Source of the DNA: Diphasiastrum complanatum
Taxonomy: Eukaryota > Streptophyta > Lycopodiopsida > Lycopodiales > Lycopodiaceae
Assembly: GCA_029204225.1 (NCBI GenBank)
Contig: CM055102.1
Coordinates: 23,779,390 to 23,843,389 of the forward strand
Length of the DNA stretch: 64,000 nucleotides
Direction: 5' to 3'
The position numbers were made by a program, and so were the translations under genes. Shown here piece by piece: positions 53,030-64,000 of this stretch. The notes under the pieces were generated by a model. It was not told the origin of the DNA and searched no databases. It saw only the letters and a program-made list of their open reading frames with translations. Numbering within the stretch: the stretch's first letter is position 1; each line of letters starts with the position of its first letter.

Positions 53030-54940
53030 ACTCCATTTTTCTTACTTGTGGAACTTGTTGCTTGCAATATCCAACACCAAAAAAAATGTCACAATGAGAC
53101 TCATTTAGTTACTTCATAGGGCACGTTTGGAGCTGAAGTAGACAAGTGCTCTCTGTAGGCTGTAGCTATGGAAAGATTTTTGACAATTCCTGTTAATCTA
53201 CTTCCCATTGGATCACAGAAGAGTTTGGGTCGAGTCATAGAAGTGAAAATTGCATCGATTTATGGCATCAGAACAGGCTCGTGTGGAGCAATATTTCTCT
53301 AATTTCTTCCACCGGCACATGCATGATGGCATGAATCTGAATGGAGCTAGTGTTGCATGGAGCACTTGATGAGGTATTTCAAAGACTTGACTAATGTTTA
53401 CTACCTATTACTATTTACTTTCTTTGATATAAAGCATTGGTTATTCTTTTTCCAGGTTTCCATATAAGGGTTGCCATGGTACATAATTTTGTGGTTGCTG
53501 GAATAGAGGCAGTATCTTTGAACTGACGGGATGTTAATGAACCATGGTTAGGTTCTAACATTATTTTGTTTGAGCTCAATTTTGGAGCTGTCACGTGTTG
53601 GCCTGATGCAAACTTGCTGTGGCTGTTTTCAACTCAATCTAGTCTAGTACACAAGAATGCAAGATTTATCAATTGTTTTACGAACTTGAAGGATGATTTT
53701 GATTGTGTTATCAAAAAATTCTGAATTTCGTTTACATCGCTTTTATATTTCCTGATTGACTGTTAATATTTTGTGTGATAAACTTCTGCTTCATCACAAG
53801 CTCCAATTGTTTAGTAATCCTAGTATGAAAGGCTTAAAATTGCTGGCAAATGAGAGGTCATCAAAAAGATTAATTCCCAAAGCAACATGTTGTATTTCTG
53901 AATTCTGACACCTTTAACTGGGTGGCAATCCTGTAAAGGAGAAAGTGTACATGCTTTATTGGTACAAAATAAAAATGTTTGCCGTCCCTAGGAGGCCCAA
54001 ACAAGCGTAAAGCCTGACCCTCAGGCATGCACCCCTGCGTAAACACCACCTGGAATTCTTTTTGTATGGTTGACTGGCACCTGTCAATTATGGTTAGATG
54101 CAAAAACATTACGTCATGTACAATCTAAAAGCTTTAAAAAAAAGTGGTCATACGAAATAAAAATTACGATCTTAAATTATATTTATTCTAGTGATGTTTT
54201 GAGACCCATTTTATGCATGAAAGTTTCAAAAGCCCTATCTTTCACAGCAAAGTCCACTGTGCTTTTTATTGATGGATTTGTTGGTCTCTTACATTTGTAA
54301 CCAGGATCACACTTCTCAGCTTAATTCAATTCATGTAGACTCTCAAGGAGTTCTTGAGGGGGATGACTGGCTATGAAACAAAGGTTTTAAACTGCAGCAT
54401 GTAATTTAATACTGCATACTTAGACTTTTAGACTCTGAGAATGAGCTATTTTATATTTTGAAATTTGGTGAAGCTCCTACAAGCATTCCATATTGGTGAG
54501 GGTGACCCAAAATTCACTGGTTTTAAAGACACAAATTTACTGGGTCTAAATTTCAGGCTTTCTTGTTTACAATTCTAGCCTATGCCAAGAGCAAAATCAA
54601 CGTTGGCCCTATCCATGTGGCAAGACTGGTTAGTAATGTAAATCTTACGGTCATTTTCCGTGTTTCTTCTCTCTCATGCTACTTCATGATGCTTTGTATT
54701 CTCTCTCTCGCATTTTGCTGCATGGAAGACACGTGTATGACTTTGAACTCATCGTTAAATAAGGAAATCTTTGTGCAAGCTGCATTGGACCTTGGATTTT
54801 GCTTGAAGGATATCCAGCGCTGCAAGGAGGGCCGGGCTGCATGAAAAGAAGACTAAAAAGTCTGCCTTAGTCCTTAGAAGACCAGAACACAGTCGCTGTA
54901 GATCCTGGTGTAAGAAGTCACTGAAAGAACTGCTTGCTAA
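53030..54940 (+). other. SEC23 3' UTR and downstream; no gene recognised
   Basis: The 3' UTR must begin here, but no clear poly(A) signal can be chosen (AATAAA at 53968 is a distant candidate). Short frames at 53870-54844 have no motif. Confidence 0.4.
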
Positions 54941-55190
54941 GATCGATCGCTGGTTGCACGAGGACCAGTTGCTCTTCTATTTGTTGGCAAAATCAGCTTT
55001 CTGCTGTCTCTATCCATTCCTGCAATGTGTGGGGCCAGTTCCTGCTCCAGTGTTTTGGCTGGCATTTCCCGGTCTAATTGTGCCTGCAATTCTTCGATCT
55101 TGGTCGGCTTCTGAGCCAGTGTTTCCTCAAGGCTGTGGGTCTGCTGGGTAAGCTCGGCATTTGCGGTATATCTTGTCGATGTTTCAAATC
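54940..55190 (-). pseudogene. coiled-coil coding-like fragment, minus strand
   Basis: An open frame of about 80 codons reads YTANAELTQQTHSLEETLAQ, KIEELQAQLDREMPAK and TLEQELAPHIAG, with coiled-coil composition and then a basic tail ending at a TAG near 54940. No start codon or splice context is evident and there is no family I can name. Probably a captured or decayed gene piece. Confidence 0.35.
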
Positions 55191-55424
55191 TTGCTCAGCC
55201 TATACAACATATAGAGTATTTGTGTGCTTTGGTTAAACATTGGTAGCAAACTATCACGACACGCTTGATTGTATGCATGCAAGTCTTATTTGACACTGAT
55301 CAAGTGCATGTTCTAATACATTCCAAGTCATGCATACAATCTTTTTCCTCTAGAAGATGAGAACAGGAATTCATGACGAAACTAGAAGATGCTTTTCATG
55401 TAAAATTAAACGTTTGGCATTTTT

Positions 55425-55820
55425 ACCGTATTTTCTCGAAGCCTGCTACGCTAAACATCACTTTGAAAAAAATCAGATTGGCTATTTTGAGAATTGATTT
55501 TCTTCAATTTATCAATTGTAATACTTCACATTAATGTCGACTTGCTGTGAATGATCTTTTCTTTGAGAAATTTCAAGTTCAAACTGCATAGATCAAAATT
55601 GCAAGAAGATACGCATAATCTCGTTTTTGAAAAATCTGTATTTTACCTCCAAGCCTGCTATGCAGAACATTACTTTGGTAAACATTCGACTGCCTATTTC
55701 GAACAATAATGTCGATTTGCTGTGAACAATCTTTTCTTTGGCAAATTTCAAAGTTCAGACTGCATAGTTTGAAAGTGCAAGGAGACAGGCATAATGTCTT
55801 TTTTGAATAATCTGAAGAGG
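55425..55820 (+). repeat. ~200-bp tandem duplication
   Basis: 55425-55630 and 55631-55820 share CCTGCTA.GC..AACAT.ACTTTG, AATGTCGA.TTGCTGTGAA, ATCTTTTCTTTG..AAATTTCAA and CTGCATAG. Diverged. Confidence 0.75.
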
Positions 55821-56532
55821 AGAATGGCTCTCTTCATGTCAACAAAACAACAATAATGGATCTGACTATAACAAGTTCTAACAATTTGGAAACATCATTC
55901 ACGTACAATTGACATTATTGTGATGCAATTTGTTGGGTTATAGCATATTAAGCATTGTTGTAAATGGAATTCATTGCTTGATGTCTTGTCTTGCTTGCTA
56001 GAGCTATCAGGTAATAAACAAATAAAAAAAAACCTCCGAAGTTTGGACCTTTGGACTTTTACACATTCGCATAGACCCAGTATGAACATATAGCTATGAA
56101 TTATTGCTTGTATATAGAAAAACCATTTAGCTTTTCTATTGTTTAAACCTATCATATACACAAAATTGAAAGTTTGAATTTCACAACAAATTTTTTGATA
56201 ATCAGTATCTCATGTGTTCTTTCGAATTGCAATTTTTAAAATGTCATTCTATGATTTCTTTTATGAATGCAGCTCACCATTCATATTCCTCAATTTGATG
56301 AAAATGACTTTTCTTAGTATTATAGCTAGATTGAAAGCTTGCCAGTTAGACGTTGGAAATCGCATTCAGTTATGTGTGATTTCATAAAGCAATAGGGTGG
56401 TTATATATGTCCAAGATTCGATTTAGTGAGAATTGAGAGAAATGTCAATAGCAAGACCTTGATCTTCTGGTAAGTTCATCCTGTCATTTGCGATTTTATA
56501 ATGTTACTTTTATTAACTTCAACTTCTTCATT
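55821..56532. other. intergenic, nothing recognised
   Basis: AT-rich; short frames only. Confidence 0.5.
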
Positions 56533-56639
56533 GATCAAATAACGTAATTGTAGTGGTAGGATGTTTTATTGAAACTATAAAACATCCTACCACTATGTTT
56601 CAATAAAACATCTTACCACTACAATTACGTTATTTGATC
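56533..56639. repeat. near-perfect hairpin, 43-bp arms, 21-nt loop
   Basis: Arms 56533-56575 and 56597-56639 are complementary at 42 of 43 positions and end in GATC. The loop (56576-56596) itself repeats part of the arm (AAAACATCCTACCACTA). This could be a MITE remnant or a small-RNA foldback. Confidence 0.9.
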
Positions 56640-57370
56640 CAATGGAGAATACCTCTAACGGTGGTGCAAGTCAATAGAAGCTCCAATACAAATTGACACA
56701 GTTCTTGATGTTTTGCAAAAAAGGCTCGATGTTTGTCACATGTCATTTGATCTTTCCAAATTGCATTGGTTTGCATTGCACATTTACGGGAAATTTATTG
56801 CAATTAATAAATGCCAAGATCCAATTGGCCATGAAACTTGTTGATTGAAAGTAATTAAGAAATAATTTATCAATGAAAGATGCATCAACATCTATCTTCC
56901 AGAATGATAATGGGTCCACATAGGATTGATGAGCTAGTTTTAGTACATAATAAAAATCACATCTATTTTTTTTTCTAATATTTCTATGGTGCGAAAATGG
57001 GGAATGATGAGACATCTCTTATTCATATGAAGTGAAGGTGGAATGTTATAATGGACTAAAACCACTCGCCTGGTGGACCATGACGTAGACCACAATACAA
57101 ATAGATTTACAATTTTCTTAAACTTTCTACCACTACAACTATGTCATTAATTTTAATGGACAATATCTTTGATCCTCAATGCAAAGTTATAGAAGTTCAA
57201 TACAAATAGACACAATCCTTTATGTTTTGCAAAAAGTAAGCTCAACATCACAGATTAATTGTGTGCATGTGTGTGTGCCATTATTTTTGATCTTTTCAAT
57301 ATGCATAATTGTTTTTACATTCATTGCACATTTACATGAGATTTATTGTAGGGACAATTTTTGCAAACAA
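56600..57370 (+). repeat. diverged direct duplication
   Basis: The order TACCACTACAA.TA, AATGGA.AATA, TCAATACAAAT.GACACA, GATGTTTTGCAAAAA and CATTGCACATTTAC at about 56612-56810 recurs at 57126-57350. Confidence 0.7.
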
Positions 57371-57770
57371 CGATGTCTTCTACATTTATTACGCAAGTGA
57401 ATTTGAATTATACTAACATATACGTATTCCATTGTCAAATTTCTCAAAAAAACTTATACCCTCTCTTTTTGACATGAAACGACATTGTCAAGTTAACATG
57501 CAAAGTCACATACTCAATCTACAAACAGATTGCAAACAAACGCATGAAATCTATATCGATCAAACGTCTAATTTGCAATATTGATAACAATGGCATGCAA
57601 AAAAATCACCAAAGAAAATAATAAAAAAAGCAGAAACATTATGCTACAATTTAGTCATTTCATGAGCAATTTGAAGTCCAAGTTGTGAATATTGTTAAAC
57701 ATAGAAAACTAGTTAATATGATTGAAAAAATTTACATTCTACATTATATATCCACTATGAAGCATGGGCA

Positions 57771-57935
57771 CAACGAACTCAAATCCGATCCCATCAACTC
57801 AAAAGTTTATTGGTATTTGAAAAGGCACAACGAACTCAAATCCGATCCCATCAACTCGAAAGTATATTGGTATTTGAAAGGCATAACGAACTCAAATTCG
57901 ATCCCATCAACTCAAAAGTTTATTGATATTTTTCA
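57771..57935 (+). repeat. 57-bp tandem repeat, about 2.8 units
   Basis: Units start at 57771, 57828 and 57884 (ACGAACTCAAATCCGATCCC core). Unit lengths of 57 and 56 bp make the in-frame reading HNELKSDPINSKVYWYLK repeat twice. Confidence 0.85.
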
Positions 57936-58600
57936 CATAATCTCTCTTGCTTTGTGTTATGGTTATCTCACCTCTAAGAAACAACATTAATGCAAAATGA
58001 TCAAAAATATGAATACAATTAATATTATAACTTGATCCAACCCCATAATTGCGTTGCTAGTTGTCAACACCAACTAAGTGTCTCCATACTTGCTCATCCA
58101 CATTCGTTTATAGGTGCATAGCATCATATACATTGGTAATCTAGAGATAGCTAGCCACGTGTATTGCAATGATATTTTGTATTGCCACGACTTTTTCTTG
58201 TGCAATTGCCTTGTTTTTGGCATACTTTGATATTGTTCGACCAATATCTTCATGCTTATTGTACGCAACTCTCTACATGCAGCTTTTTATGTGCACATTG
58301 TGAAGACCTTGCAAAAAAAATTGTTTGATTTCATTGGACGTAGTTCAAAATTTCTCTATTGTTGAGTTGCACTGCATCAGTAGCCATAAGTCATGATCTT
58401 ATGTTGTGTATAATACCCATAATAATTATTCCTATAAGCATTTTAATGATATTGTACATTGTAGTTCTCTCATACAAGCGTCTCATGAAGCATGACATTT
58501 CTCTTATCTGCATTTTCAAATTGGCTAATTTATGAACAAAACGTCATTGGTGAACATTCATTCTCTTCATCAGAGGTTTGAAATTCTATGTTTTCCTTCC
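57936..58600. other. intergenic, nothing recognised
   Basis: No recognisable coding content. Confidence 0.5.
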
Positions 58601-58619
58601 TAGCCTTAGGGAAATGTTG

Positions 58620-59111
<492 letters not shown>

Positions 59112-59265
59112 CTTTTTTCACATACAAAAAAAAAATCAAAATTTTTGAGGTTAGATTAGTGTGATTTCGTGTTAGTTTTGCTGTTTTTTTTTTTTTCGGA
59201 GATTTTGCCGTTTTTTGTGATTTTTTTTGCTTGTACGAAAAAATAAAATAAAAACTAAAAAAAAT

Positions 59266-59646
59266 GGAAAAGAACCTAAGCCTCGCTGGTGAGCGACTCT
59301 ATCTTTCAGATAGCCTCCTTCCACGACTGCGACGGTTCTATTCCCTTTGAAACTAAAAATTGGAAAAGAACCTAAGCCTCGCTGGTGAGTGACTCTATCT
59401 TTCAGATAGCCTCCTCCCACGACTGCGACGGTTCTATTCCCTTGAATTTTTTTTTTTTTTGGAAAAGAACCTAAGTCTCGCTGGTGAGTGACTCTATCCT
59501 TCAGATAGCCTCTTCCCACGACTGCGACAGTTCTATTCCCTTAAAAAAATATTAAAAACAAAAAAATTGGAAGAAAAACCTCAGCGTGGTGAGCCTTCTC
59601 TATCTTTTAGATATCGTCCTCCCATGACTTTGACGGTTCTATTCCC
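59266..59646 (+). repeat. tandem array of four ~80-bp structured units
   Basis: Units start at 59266, 59362, 59461 and 59569, separated by variable A/T runs. Each begins GGAAAAGAACC (GGAAGAAAAACC in unit 4) and ends GGTTCTATTCCC, which pair. Internal CTATCT-TTC-AGATAG and CGCT-GGTG-AGCG/AGTG hairpins give a branched fold. Confidence 0.85.
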
Positions 59647-59989
59647 AAAAAAAAAAAAAAAAGGAGCTGAAAAATAATAATAATAATAATTTTAATTTTA
59701 GCCCAGGCCTCTTTGGTGAGTGGCCTCTATATCAGTTACCATCCATCCTTCATTTTCATTTTTCTTGTCCATCTCCATTCAATCTTCCATCCGCTCTCTC
59801 ATCTGATAAATCCATATCGGTCTTATTTATCCATCCTTACTGATCAATCTCTTTACTTACTCTTTTCTCTTCTTCATTTCTTCTTCTTCTTCTTCTTAAA
59901 AAAAAGAAGAAGTCGGAACACCAGCATCATTGTGCGGACCTTGAAGCAATCCACCAACCAACTACTCTGTGACATTCTAGTGCTGAGTT

Positions 59990-60433
59990 ATGGAGACCAT
60001 CCTTGCAAAATTGTCTAAGTTGCAAAAGTTCCCTGATGAGACAATTAGAGACTACACTAATCGGATCCATCAAATTGCTGAATCATTAGATGGAGAATCA
60101 GAGGAACTAGGGACTTCAACAAGCGATGATCAAACAAGAATAGAAACTTGTGGAAGGCAACTAAGTGGAGCAAAGTCAAGTGGATCAAGTGCAGCAGAAG
60201 ACCAAGAACTTTGCACTTCAAGCTGTCAGCAAGCTTATGCTCGCTCAATTAAGTTTTTTGAGACGGACGAATGTACTTTCTGCTTTGGAGATCATCCAAG
60301 TACAAGGTGTCCAATCAAGAATCCGCGCTTCTTACAAGGACAAAATATAGAGCAGCAAGTTCTACGACTAGATTCAAGAATTCAATCATTGCTCTCCGAC
60401 ATAAAGCCTCCACTTGTAGCCATGTTGAAGTGA
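59990..60433 (+). pseudogene. retrotransposon gag-like ORF
   Basis: 147 codons from ATG 59990: METILAKLSKLQKFPDETIR and DYTNRIHQIAESL, like the retrotransposon gag C-terminal helices. A short Cys motif follows (CTFCFGDHPSTRC), then QVLRLDSRIQSLLSDIKPPL. It is truncated relative to a full gag. Together with the RT at 62436 on the same strand it may be one gypsy element split by copia sequence. Confidence 0.5.
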
Positions 60434-61009
60434 CCTGATCTTCTCCTTTCAACTTGTTCCAATGCTCAAAACACTCTTTTGAATGACAACAAATGTACTA
60501 AAAAGGAATCACAAAGATATGGAACCTCTCAATTCTCTTCTAGCACTACTACTAGCAAATCAACACATAGAATGAAGAATTCTTGATCAACCTATGATCT
60601 ACCAACAATATAATGAATCTTTTCTCTTCCTAATATTGAAACACACTCTATTATAGTCCAGCATCTTCATAAAATAGAGATCCAATCAAAATTAGTGTTT
60701 TGACAAAATCACAAAAATTGAATCTTCCAAATTCTACATGCAATTGCCTAAAACTTGATATAGGATCTTGTAGCCTCTAATGAGACCTTCCTAATGCATC
60801 AAAACTCACCCAAATGCAGTAATCCACATGTGAAATCAGAATTCCTCAAGTTCATAAACCTAAATTGAGTTTTGATCTACAAAAAATCCAATCTACATAT
60901 GTAAAGAACTCAATTTTTGAGTAGAAATCAGTCTAGCATGTCTAGCATTCGTATCTCCTCCAAATCTTTGATAACTGTGGTTGATCCTTTCATAACCTGA
61001 AATAGAAGA
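60434..61009 (-). other. copia leader-like sequence, no domain seen
   Basis: Lies internal (minus strand) to the primer site at 61010. No gag was recognised. Confidence 0.35.
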
Positions 61010-61021
61010 GCTCTGATACCA
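61010..61021 (-). promoter_or_regulatory. primer binding site of a minus-strand copia element
   Basis: The minus strand reads TGGTATCAGAGC after TTCACA. Confidence 0.8.
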
Positions 61022-61350
61022 TGTGAATAATTTCAGATCATTAAGATGCAAAATGTGTCCCTTAATCTTTGGTTAGAGTGACAACACAACCTACAACATT
61101 GTCAATGTAGAAAAATCAACATCCACTTAATGAAAAAGATGCAAACTCGATAAAAACCTGATCAAACATCAAACATATAATACGATGAAGTTGCTGTCCA
61201 TATAAAAATAGTAAGCTACTGTATTTCACGTGTGTGGATCCGAAAATAGCATAAAATAAGCATTCTACACACAAGATTACAAGATATCACAAATATAGTG
61301 CACCAATGGATAGATGAACCCAAGAGAACTCATGTATAAGCATGAAGTGA

Positions 61351-61408
<58 letters not shown>

Positions 61409-61715
61409 TGTCTCTTCCGACGAGTGTACAACTATATATAGCATATCCTTGACTCATTAATGAGTTTGGTCTTCGTCCTTAACAAAAACCCTAGCATTAT
61501 TGTGGACTAGATTCAATGTCTCCACCATTCAAATTTGAATTTACTAAAACTCGTGTACTACATTTTTCCCACACTTTCAAAAAGTGTTTATTCAAATACT
61601 TTTAGATAATATAGCTTTAAAAAGTCAAACTTTAAGTCTAATATTAAAATTGGCCTCAATTGCCAAATATACAAATATGACCAAAATAACAAAACTAGTT
61701 GAAATTTCTCACAAA
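61022..61715 (-). repeat. copia 5' LTR, minus strand (right end inferred)
   Basis: Left end TGTGAATAATTT abuts the primer site. A (GA)n tract lies at 61354-61405 and a minus-strand TATA box (CTATATATAG) at 61432-61441. No partner LTR lies in the window. Confidence 0.5.
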
Positions 61716-61729
61716 ATGTACAACATTAT

Positions 61730-62290
61730 CTATTAGAATAGTCATCTATAATTGTAATAAAGACTCTAGCACCAAATAGTGATGGTGTCTGCATTGGGCC
61801 ACATATATCAGTATGTACAATGTCCAACAAATCTTTAGATACATGTTCTTGATTTGACTTAAATGGCCTTCTTGCTTGCTTTCCTACAATATAGCTTTGG
61901 CAGACAGGAGGGTTGTGAATTTGATAGTCTTAATCAAGAACTGAAGAATGCCTAGGCATGTTACCTATCAATACATGATTAAGGTGACCAAGTCTACAAT
62001 GCCAAATCAATTCTTTATTGATAGATGCTGAACTACTTAAAGCACAATTAGTCGCAGAGTTACAATGACTAAGCCTATAGAGATATCCTTGCCCTTTTCC
62101 GAGTGCAAGAACTCTCTTGTCTTTATCAAGAATTTGACAGGAACTTGCCTAAAACTATACTCTATGTCTTAAATCTGTAATTTGACTAACCGACAACATA
62201 TTTGTAGTCATGTTCGGGACATACGATACATTTGGTATAAGCTTCGACAATCTATTCTGAGAATTCAGTCTAACAGCATTGCAGAAGCGT
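61730..62290 (-). pseudogene. copia GAG-pre-integrase/integrase fragment, minus strand
   Basis: Readings LGHLNHVLIGNM, a YIVGKQARRPFK-like Cys-motif region, and LLDIVHTDICGPMQTPSLFG followed by VFITIIDDYS. It breaks off at both sides. Related in layout to fragment E (6103-6745). Confidence 0.75.
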
Positions 62291-62435
62291 ATTAGGTGCG
62301 GAGATTAGATTGTCAGAAAACAAGTGCATTTCTGCAGAGTATGCGACTATACAAGTATTTACAACAACTAATGAATGAATCTAGATTAGTAATGAGATAA
62401 GGGATGGAGAGGATAGAAATCCAACAAATACCATT

Positions 62436-63900
62436 TTGGGTTTCTTTGAAATGCATATAAGTAGTTGTGAATTGTCAAAAATTCTTAACTCAGTGGACTT
62501 AGATCAGGAGCAAATGGAAAAGAATAAGATTTTAGATGAATTCAAAGATGTTTTTCCAGTTGAATTATCTCATGGAATACCATCGGCTAGGTCGGTAGAC
62601 CACATGATTGAGTTAATTCCATGTAGTCACCCTATCTCTAGACAACCGTACCGATTTTCTCATAAAGAAGAGATAGAGCTTACTAATCAAATTGAAAATT
62701 ATCCTAACCTGGGTCACATTCAGCCTAGTAAGTCACCATGGGGTGCTCTTGTTCTTCTAAAAGGGAGGCTTTCAGATGTGTGTGAATTAAAAGGAATAAG
62801 GTAACTATTAAGAATAAATATCCATTGCCCCAAATGGTTGATCTGGTAGATCAATTATGTGGAGCTAAATACTTCACAAAAAGAGATCTTAGAACCGGAT
62901 ATTATCATATTAAAATTCATCTGAATGATGTGAAAAAGACATGTTTTCGGATAAAATTCGGTCATTATGAATTCCTTGTGCTCCTTTTGAGTTGATGAAT
63001 GCACTTGCGACATTTCAACAGATGATGAAGAATATTTTTCATCCATATCTGGATCAATTCATAGTTGTATTTTTAGATGATATTTACATCTACAGTAGAA
63101 CTCTTAAGGAGCATTTGAATTATCTTAAGACTGTCTTGAGAATTCTCAAAAGAGAGAAATTATGTTTAAGCATGAGTTAGTGTACCTTGGTCATAAGATC
63201 ACCCCAGATGGGTTGAAGATAGACAAGAGTAAGGTCAAGACAATGTTTAAGTGGCCGATACCAAAGACAATTAGAGAAGTTAAATCTTTTTTCGATTTTA
63301 CTATTTTTTTCCGTAAGTCAATTGAGGATTATGCAAAGGTAGTAGTGCCTCTAAATAATCTGACTAAAGACAGAGTTAATAAGAAAAAGAAGAGAGGTCA
63401 ACCTAGTCCGCCTATCAAGTGGAATGAAGAACCGAATCAATGTTTTGAGAAACTCAAATATATGGTTGCTTTAGCTCTTGTATGAACTGACGCAAGTGCC
63501 AAGTGATTCGACGATAGGAGCAGTTCTTTTACAAAATGATGGGCCGATATCGTTTGAATGCAAGAAACTTACCAGACCTCAGTTGCATTATACAACTCAG
63601 GAAAATGAGCTATTTGTTGTGATACATGCACTTAAAACCTAGAGGCATTACCTTTATGGTAGTCAGTTTATAGTGTATACAGATTACCAGCCCCTAAAGT
63701 ACTTTTGCAATCAACACGATTTGAGAGGTTGTAAAGCTCGCTAGGCTGAGCTTATATAGGAATTTGATCACAAGATCCGATATGTCAAGGGAAGCTCTAA
63801 CCAAGCTGGTGACGTTCTTAGTCGGATCAGTGAATTATTGTCATTCACCCAGATGCGAATCAGATTCTCATTTTGGTCGCATTTAGAAAATGGTTGAGAC
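62436..63900 (+). pseudogene. Ty3/gypsy reverse transcriptase-RNase H
   Basis: Readings in order: [81 protein letters not shown], the catalytic VFLDDIYIYSRT (63069-63105), HELVYLGHKITPDGLKIDKS, then RNase H: QENELFVVIHALKT, HYLYGSQFIVYTDYQPLKYF, KIRYVKGSSNQAGDVLSRI. A frameshift near 62800, stops around 62990 and 63175-63180, and several RNase H stops (63484, 63641) show decay. Integrase would follow beyond the window. Confidence 0.88.
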
Positions 63901-64000
63901 TGGAAAAATGAGAATGGGATAGAGATTAATTCGCAGAGATTTCATGTTCCTAAAAAAGATAAGAAGATAAATGAATAGTTCTCCATCTAAGGTGATTTGC

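Noticed and set aside
59266-59646. Hammerhead ribozyme in the tandem units
   Set aside because: CTGGTGAG resembles part of the CUGANGA core, but the matching GAAA in the right place is not seen in the units.

Overview
The window looks like nuclear DNA from a land plant with a large, repeat-rich genome. The evidence is a multi-exon plant-type COPII gene with GT-AG introns, Ty1/copia elements primed by initiator tRNA-Met, Ty3/gypsy, LINE, hAT and Helitron-like remnants, TTTAGGG repeats, and long (CT)n and (TA)n tracts. The very long TE-filled introns suggest a non-flowering vascular plant (fern or lycophyte) more than a compact angiosperm, but that is only inference.

The single host gene I can support is a SEC23-family COPII coat gene on the + strand, from its ATG at 11875 to its TGA at 53029. 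I assembled it by hand as 14 exons. All splice phases agree and the exons total 2232 nt, giving 743 codons plus a stop. It resembles the Arabidopsis AT4G01810-type SEC23 proteins from end to end. Its introns hold most of the window: intron 1 is 5.4 kb, intron 4 is 5.0 kb and intron 13 is 22.1 kb.

Layout. 1-6.8 kb: nested copia fragments on both strands. 6825-11467: a young, complete-ended copia element (D, minus strand) with 737-bp LTRs and a TCAAA target-site duplication, ending about 400 bp upstream of the SEC23 ATG. 11.9-31 kb: SEC23 exons 1-13, with a hAT relic and an unidentified antisense coding relic in intron 1 and tandem LINE relics in intron 4. 30.7-52.8 kb (intron 13): a LINE tail, GC-rich elements bounded by (TA)n tracts, a nearly full-length hAT transposase gene, a ~1.36 kb near-palindrome, a Helitron-like end, copia element C inserted in the LTR of copia element B, and gypsy pieces on both strands. 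53-64 kb: intergenic DNA with local duplications, a 43-bp-arm hairpin, a structured tandem array, and gypsy gag and RT fragments interrupted by copia sequence.

The most interesting signal is in intron 13. A ~255-bp GC-rich element bounded on both sides by (TA)n (32979-33236) shares its left-end sequence with 33293 and its right-end sequence with 40092. The ~6.8 kb between those two ends carries the hAT transposase and the giant inverted repeat. I suggest this is one family of (TA)n-targeting transposons with a large, possibly autonomous copy and a miniature derivative.
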